The translations under genes and the position numbers were made by a program. A stretch of DNA of 64,000 nucleotides from Alloascoidea africana. Taxonomy: Eukaryota > Ascomycota > Alloascoideomycetes > Alloascoideales > Alloascoideaceae. Under the pieces are notes generated by a model that worked only from the letters and a program-made list of their open reading frames with translations, was not told the origin of the DNA and searched no databases. The stretch covers positions 1 to 64,000 of the forward strand of contig JAKTTT010000034.1 of NCBI GenBank assembly GCA_030581615.1, in the 5' to 3' direction. Of this stretch, positions 59,401 through 64,000 are shown piece after piece (within the stretch, counting starts at the first letter, position 1; every line of letters begins with the position of its first letter).

Positions 59401-60053
59401 TTGAAAAAGAGGTAAAAAAACATACGTTGATACCCCCACTTTACATCGGAGATGGAGCTTGTTCGAGCCGAAAATCTAGTTGCCGATGGTCCTATCCGCA
59501 GGCCTTGTTCTTCCACTATTTCATTGGCACCGATTTTAAGTATCTGAATGTCTGTTGAGAGAGTAGTAAAGTTAGATATCTTGCCATGATGAATGGGTAC
59601 AACGTTGTATTATCGTACTATCTTTGCTTGCGACAACCACAAAAGTCCCATCAGGACTTGGACAAAATGCGTTTATCTCCGCATATGTTGTGAACTTCAA
59701 TGGTTCATATGCTATAGAATTTCTATTATTCGTGTGTTAGTTAATCTTGTATCGCATTGTGGCTGTTATCAGGAGAAAGTTCACCTTGAAGACTTTTTCA
59801 TCGGTTGTGATAATGGAACAACATTTGCAGACCCATAAAGATTAATAGAGAGCTTCCCGAGTTTCCCAGACGATTTTGATTTGGACTTTGAATCCATCTG
59901 CTTGCTTCTGTCAAAGGAGACTCTGATTCTCAATATGCTTGCCAGATTGAGAGGTGCAATGAGGTGTTTGTCTGGGTGTAGCCTTGAAGATGTAACGCCA
60001 ACGGCTGGGCCAGCATACACTCTATAATATGACGATCTGGAGTCTGGTCTCAT
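56435..60053 (-). CDS. RTC1: SEACAT subunit Sea2/Rtc1 (WDR24 homologue)
   Basis: Inferred exons on the minus strand are 59785-60053, 59619-59722, 59426-59551 and 56435-59370, giving 1144 residues. Introns have ACTAAC, CTAAC or CTAAT branch sites. Joining restores INAFCPSPDGTFVVVASKD, NIQILKIG and DVKWGYQQYSKCIATAS, the opening WD40 strands. The WD40 propeller runs to about 430 (GSQDGSMKYWDLRT, SGGRDKRILVWNMT, SCSKDRNVYQYD). A long Ser/Asn-rich disordered middle, a helical section and a C-terminal RING-like zinc module follow (CCICQKP, CGHMGHYSCMRHWF, CPAGCGF). This is the Sea2/WDR24 architecture. The protein belongs to SEACAT/GATOR2, which counters SEACIT and promotes TORC1 activity at the vacuole. 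S. cerevisiae Rtc1 is about 1340 residues. Confidence 0.9.
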
Positions 60054-60382
60054 TCAAGTAATGCTATTAACTGGCAGTCTGTGCTCGTATTGAGTATTTT
60101 ATCAGCATTTTTTGGGACGACCAGGCTTTGTTTCTGGTTTGGTTAAGCGCTGAGTGAAAACCTCATCTTATCCTTCAAGCCAGTCTTTTGTGAGAGAAAG
60201 AGGATTAGAAATCTGATCGGAATAGATCATGAGATTTTACAATTAGCTTTCATTGTGCAAAATCAAGTTTCTCCATCAATACAATTTTATTAGCTTACAA
60301 ACAGAAAGACGAGGATTAAATACATGTAGGTAAACTGAGCGATCGGGAAGCCATTTTAAAGAGGAATAGGAATGCTCCTCGT
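60054..60382. other. Intergenic region RTC1 upstream / TSC13 downstream
   Basis: 329 bases between tandem minus-strand genes, holding the RTC1 promoter and the TSC13 3' flank. No additional feature is seen. Confidence 0.65.
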
Positions 60383-61345
60383 CTAGAGCAAATAAGGAAA
60401 GTATACCTTCCTGTTCCTAGGATACTTGTCCCCAAACTCTCTCTTGTATCGAATATGCTTCTTAACTGCCCAGACGTACATCTGCCCGGTTGCGACGACA
60501 AGGAACAGCCAAGAGGACCATGTTCCTGTGAGTAATGCAAATGCCAACCAGGAAATAGACTCGAAAAGATAGTTTGGACAAGATACAAGGCTGAAGCCGT
60601 AACCAAATGGGATCTTGTGATCTCTTGAGCCATCTGCTCTCAGTGATGCCAAATTCAAATGTGTCAATAGGTTTGAAACCTCACCAAAAATCCAGAGTAG
60701 AACAATAGCTGCAATTTCCTTTTCGGACCAGTTGAACCTAAAGAACAAGAACTTGACAATTGGGTTTGTTGTGCTCTTGAAAGATGTGTTTGGTGCATAC
60801 AGAAAATACGCAATGTTGACTCCAGACAAGAACCAGTAATGCCCTGAATTCTTGAAAAGGTTGAAAAAGGGCATGGTTGCAAGGGAAAAAGAATGCACAA
60901 AAACCGTTTCATACTCTCTTTTCAAAAAATGAATGATGGCAAGTGCAAACGAAACTTTTTGGACGAGATCATGTTCAAATTCTGTTCCGTAGATCAGCCC
61001 TTGTGCCAGGTAGAAGAATGGATATATCAGCAACGGGCCCAGATACTCTAATATAAAAACTGTTCTCCATGCAAGCTGAGGGCCCAAATCTTTGAAGGAA
61101 ACAACGGTCGAGTCTTCAATGTTGTAGGATTCAATGGTTTGTTGCGGGTTTAAGCCCACATTCTTTGGTTTTTTGGTTTTTGGATCCACAGCACCTGGAA
61201 TGGTCAACCTAATGCGGTGAATTGAGAGCTTTGAACGCTGAGCAACCTCGGAGAACAGAACTGAAACCTTCTCCTTAGCATCCACATCTAGTGTGAAGCT
61301 TTTAATCTTCTTGTTCCCTCTTGGAGTGATGGCAATGGAAACCAT
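60383..61345 (-). CDS. TSC13: Very-long-chain trans-2-enoyl-CoA reductase
   Basis: The product has 320 residues from the ATG at 61343-61345; the upstream in-frame codons lack an ATG. The N-terminal ubiquitin-like region (about 1-85) is followed by KDLGPQLAWRTVFILEYLGP, the segment most typical of Tsc13/TECR. The steroid-reductase-type membrane domain contains FVHSFSLATMPFFNLFKNS, SCPNYLFESISWLAFAL and the C-terminal GDKYPRNRKVYFPYLL. The enzyme works in the endoplasmic reticulum and catalyses the last, NADPH-dependent step of each fatty-acid elongation cycle, feeding sphingolipid synthesis. It is essential in S. cerevisiae. It shares a 215-base divergent promoter with SMD1. Confidence 0.95.
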   Translation of the reverse strand: MVSIAITPRGNKKIKSFTLDVDAKEKVSVLFSEVAQRSKLSIHRIRLTIPGAVDPKTKKPKNVGLNPQQTIESYNIEDSTVVSFKDLGPQLAWRTVFILEYLGPLLIYPFFYLAQGLIYGTEFEHDLVQKVSFALAIIHFLKREYETVFVHSFSLATMPFFNLFKNSGHYWFLSGVNIAYFLYAPNTSFKSTTNPIVKFLFFRFNWSEKEIAAIVLLWIFGEVSNLLTHLNLASLRADGSRDHKIPFGYGFSLVSCPNYLFESISWLAFALLTGTWSSWLFLVVATGQMYVWAVKKHIRYKREFGDKYPRNRKVYFPYLL

Positions 61346-61560
61346 GATCTGTCCTGGCTCTTCAGTTAACACTAGAAGGACGATCCCGTGCCAACTTCTT
61401 ATCCTTGGACCTCCGGTCTGAAATGTTCGCGTTATGGCTTCTCTGCGAAGTTCTCATACCTGGACAAATAAAATACACCCGTGCACCCACCGGCGATGGT
61501 GATGTTGACACAGGTTGTGAAAAACAGTAGCAGGAGACCTCAAAGCGATAGTGGACAATA

Positions 61561-62078
61561 ATGAAGCTGGTTCGGTAAGTACTTCAGTTTTGCTTACGAG
61601 CAACAAGATGAGACGTTGGAATACTAACACAAGGATATAGGTTTTTGATGAAACTGACGTCTGAGTCGGTTCAAATTGAGCTGAAAAATGGTAAGAATTT
61701 CTGGTCTTACATCTCATCTTTTGAATCTTCTAATATTCATATTCTGTTTTAGGCACGGTCGTCTCTGGAACTGTTGTTGCCGTGTCGCCATCCATGAACA
61801 CGTCGTTGAAAAATGTGAAGGTTGCTGTAAAAGGACGAGATCCGACTTCAAACGACTATCTCCAGATTCGAGGAAACACAATCAGGTATTTCATTCTGCC
61901 CGAATCGCTGCCTCTAGATACAATGCTCATAGATGACACACCAAAGCCAAAGAACAACAAGCGCCCACCGCCAGTTTCTACGAGGGGCGGCCCTAGAGGA
62001 CGGGGTCGTGGTGGAATGAGAGGTGGAAGAGGAGGATTTGGTGGAAGAGGTAGAGGACGAGGAAGCCGAGGTTTTTAA
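61561..62078 (+). CDS. SMD1: Small nuclear ribonucleoprotein Sm D1
   Basis: Exons 61561-61574 (14 nt), 61641-61690 (50 nt) and 61753-62078 give 129 residues. Joining gives [20 protein letters not shown], the invariant start of Sm D1, then [16 protein letters not shown] (Sm1) and [18 protein letters not shown] (Sm2). The tail is rich in Arg-Gly-Gly repeats, the usual target of arginine methylation. The protein is part of the heptameric Sm ring on U1, U2, U4 and U5 snRNAs. Intron 1 has a perfect TACTAACA branch site. Two CTG codons read as Leu at invariant Leu positions (residue 3 and in IELK), which is direct evidence for the standard code. Confidence 0.97.
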
Positions 62079-62223
62079 AGCAGGATAGAGAGGAGAAAGG
62101 GGGAAATAGTAAAACAAAGATAAGAGCGCAATTGTTAATTATGAAAGCAAGTCATTTTGTACATTAATTTTTCAACATTAAACAACACTTTACTTGGTGT
62201 CCAATCATGTTTTCTGCTAATTA

Positions 62224-62972
62224 TCATTCATCGTCAGAAGATTCCAGCTCGCTTTGTAGTAGGCTCACTCTGGGTTCCAGCTCTTCGTTATCTTCTAATA
62301 CTTCTCTCTTGGTTAATCTGGGTAGAGCAATATCACAGACGCGTTCCTGTATCAGTAAATCGTCAACAAACTCGTCAACATGAGACAAATGCACACTCCC
62401 ATCTGGACCTCTTATTCTTAGTTTTCTGTAGTCATTCAACAGTGGCTCCAAGTTTTTGTAAATTTCTATCGCTGGAAATGTCAGCCTTATGTAAAACGCA
62501 GCAATCATGCTCAGATACTTGAAATCTGACTGTGTGAGATAAAGTAGAACTATATCGGTTTCCGGCTGTAGCTGAATCATTTTGAAAAGGAGGCAAAGGA
62601 ATGGACTGGGTCTTTGGTTCGCATATTGGCCTCCAATTGTTTTGAGCTCTGCGGCTCTGTCACATAACGTGGCGGCTATCGGTGTCCTCTCCTGTTAATA
62701 CTAGTCATAGGCATTTCATACTTCGTTTAACATACCATTCAATCCAAAACATCGTTCTTTCCAGTAAAGTGTCTCGAATATCCGCTCGCGGATGATTTTC
62801 TCGATGAGGTAGGCTGGATTTACCTGGTGAACAGTTACTCCTCCTCGAACGACACCTTTAAAAAAAGACGGTCAGGTTTCAAACATAGAGTGATAAACAA
62901 TATGGAAAACAGATACCGACCTCGTTCTATCGTGATGCCTTTATCTCGGTTGCTACGTTCTGTTTCGGACAT
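62224..62972 (-). CDS. PRP38: Pre-mRNA splicing factor 38
   Basis: Inferred exons on the minus strand are 62921-62972, 62736-62855 and 62224-62675, giving 207 residues. Exon 2 encodes GVTVHQVNPAYLIEKIIRER and YWKERCFGL. Exon 3 starts at 62675 so that CFGLNAATLCDRAAELKTIG keeps the same spacing as human PRP38A; this uses a 60-nt intron with acceptor CGATAG. The body RPSPFLCLLFKMIQLQPE and YKNLEPLLNDYRKLR is diagnostic. The protein belongs to the U4/U6.U5 tri-snRNP-associated B complex and is needed for spliceosome activation. The first 5' splice site is uncertain: GTCGGT is noncanonical and an alternative GTAGCA donor would shorten exon 1. Convergent with SMD1, another splicing gene. Confidence 0.9.
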
Positions 62973-63114
62973 GATGGTAGGATGACATGGGCAGAAGAAC
63001 AAGAGGTGTGTGTAAAGTTACAAGACTTGTAGATGATGGAATACGCAACAATATACTTAGTTAGGCTATTTACACAAAGCACATCTAATCGGCCATAAAA
63101 ATCGTAGGAGGCTA

Positions 63115-63708
63115 TCAACTCTTCCATCGAGCTTCTCTCTTGTGCTTCTTTTCCAGCTTCCTTTTATACCGAGCCTAGAAATCAGTTAGTAATAGTTCAA
63201 CCAAGATCCAGCACTGAAAAGCTTCAATAAACAGATTACTTACACCCTTGGCTTCAGCAAGGACCTCGTCAGCCTTGGCGATTCCATCAGCAATCTTTGC
63301 CTGTCTTTCCTCTCTGTTTCTCTCGTTCTTGTGTAATTTGAAAACCCTGGTTCCCTTCATAGGCTCCTTCTTTTCATATTTTTCCTCAAAGAATAGCTTC
63401 TTCAACGGCGGCAGAAAGGTTTCAACGCCATATCTAGCAGCCAATTTGTACAAGTCGCTCTGCCTTCTCAAACTGTAGACTGGCTGATGATATCTATTTG
63501 TAATAGGATGCTTGTTTGGAAGAAATGGATTTGCGTCCGGTGAATTTGTCAAAACAGGTTTATCTGCGTACTGTCTGTATGGAACCGGAGGGTATTGTTC
63601 AAAGAATCTGATCAGCTTCGGAGGCAGAGCCTTGAACGCATTAACGGCCTCATTCGAGCCACCGACGGCTGTCTTTGCAGCGTTGAGAATTCTCGGCGAT
63701 GGTCTCAT
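63115..63708 (-). CDS. MRPL25: Mitochondrial large-subunit ribosomal protein mL59 (Mrpl25)
   Basis: Exon 1 is 63244-63708 and exon 2 is 63115-63174, giving 174 residues. The 69-nt intron has donor GTAAGT and a TTACTAACTG branch site. The start is MRPSPRILNAAKTAV; a longer upstream frame lacks an ATG. ALPPKLIRFFEQYPPVPY is the Mrpl25/mL59 signature, and the C-terminal half is rich in Lys/Glu/Arg, ending KRKLEKKHKREARWKS. It is a structural protein of the mitochondrial ribosome specific to fungi and their relatives. The conserved basic C-terminus supports the small second exon. Confidence 0.85.
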
Positions 63709-63770
63709 ACTCGTCGTCTGTTCTGTGCTCAAAATGCCCGCAGTGGCCGCCAAAATTGGTCAGGAAGAAA

Positions 63771-63786
63771 TGAGTCATGTGACTCA
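63771..63786. promoter_or_regulatory. Inverted pair of Gcn4/AP-1-type sites
   Basis: TGAGTCA and its reverse complement TGACTCA are separated by two bases, in the 173-base divergent promoter between MRPL25 and the next gene. TGA(C/G)TCA is the Gcn4 consensus known from general amino-acid control. Confidence 0.5.
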
Positions 63787-63881
63787 CACTATCTCGTCGT
63801 TTACCCGGCTCCGGGGGTGCCTTAAAATGCTGTGGAGAGTCTGGGAGAGAGAGACATAGCTTCTGGCTGCCCAACCCGACA

Positions 63882-64000
63882 ATGTTGACCAGAATACCCG
63901 TTCGAGTGATAGCTAGAGCGCATTCAGTCAAGTGCTTTTCTACCCTCAGCAGGGCACTGTCAGAGGTAAGTTTTCACTTTTTTTCAGTTTCAGCGTTGGC
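63882..64000 (+). CDS. First exon of a nuclear-encoded mitochondrial protein (partial)
   Basis: The ATG at 63882 opens 28 codons: MLTRIPVRVIARAHSVKCFS, then TLSRALSE. The sequence is rich in Arg and hydroxylated residues and has no acidic residue until the last, a typical mitochondrial presequence. The codon GAG at 63963-63965 is directly followed by GTAAGT, a consensus donor, so the gene continues in another exon beyond the window. The product cannot be identified from the presequence. Confidence 0.6.
   Translation, partial: MLTRIPVRVIARAHSVKCFSTLSRALSEVSFHFFSVSAL

Noticed and set aside
61561-62078. CUG-Ser or CUG-Ala code
   Set aside because: CTG occurs at invariant leucines of Sm D1, so the standard meaning fits.

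Overview
This window looks like a chromosome segment of an ascomycete budding yeast (Saccharomycotina) from an intron-rich, early-branching lineage. It holds yeast-type genes such as NUM1, PIB2, PAL1, STP1/2, RTC1/SEA2, DLD1 and TTI2. Many genes carry one to three short spliceosomal introns, with GTATGT/GTAAGT-like donors and CTAAC/CTAAT branch sites. CTG codons fall on conserved Leu positions (for example in SMD1), so the code is not the CUG-Ser type. The background is AT-rich, with a few sharply bounded GC-rich islands. The genus cannot be named from sequence reading alone. No rRNA, CRISPR, retroelement or tRNA was recognised.

Layout. 1-15.1 kb: the tail of a probable GPI-anchored wall protein, an acidic low-complexity protein, and a 3652-aa NUM1-type cortical anchor with about 75-80 copies of a ~35-aa repeat. 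15.6-31 kb: RPL19 (start codon split by its intron) and an STP1/2-type amino-acid-response factor diverge across 4.9 kb of gene-free DNA. The STP-type gene and PIB2 then converge across 5.8 kb of gene-free DNA. 31-40.7 kb: a 4.1-kb stretch rich in inverted repeats upstream of PIB2, then PAL1, a DUF2011-like gene and COG5. 41-56 kb is dense: COX5, TPD3, DLD1, an MSG5-like phosphatase, a CENP-K/Mcm22-like kinetochore gene, TTI2, PTC1 and ATP16. 56-64 kb: RTC1/SEA2, TSC13, SMD1, PRP38, MRPL25/mL59 and the first exon of a mitochondrial precursor that runs off the edge.

Functional themes. Nutrient and TORC1 signalling is represented by PIB2, SEA2, TTI2, TPD3 and the STP-type factor. Mitochondrial function is represented by COX5, DLD1, ATP16, mL59 and the last partial gene. 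Splicing is represented by SMD1 and PRP38, and cortex or division by NUM1, PAL1 and CENP-K. These are ordinary housekeeping neighbours, not an operon-like system. The least explained material is non-coding: the three long gene-free intervals, the GC islands and the palindromes upstream of PIB2.

Exon structures were inferred by reading splice motifs, reading phase and family alignment from memory. No search was run.
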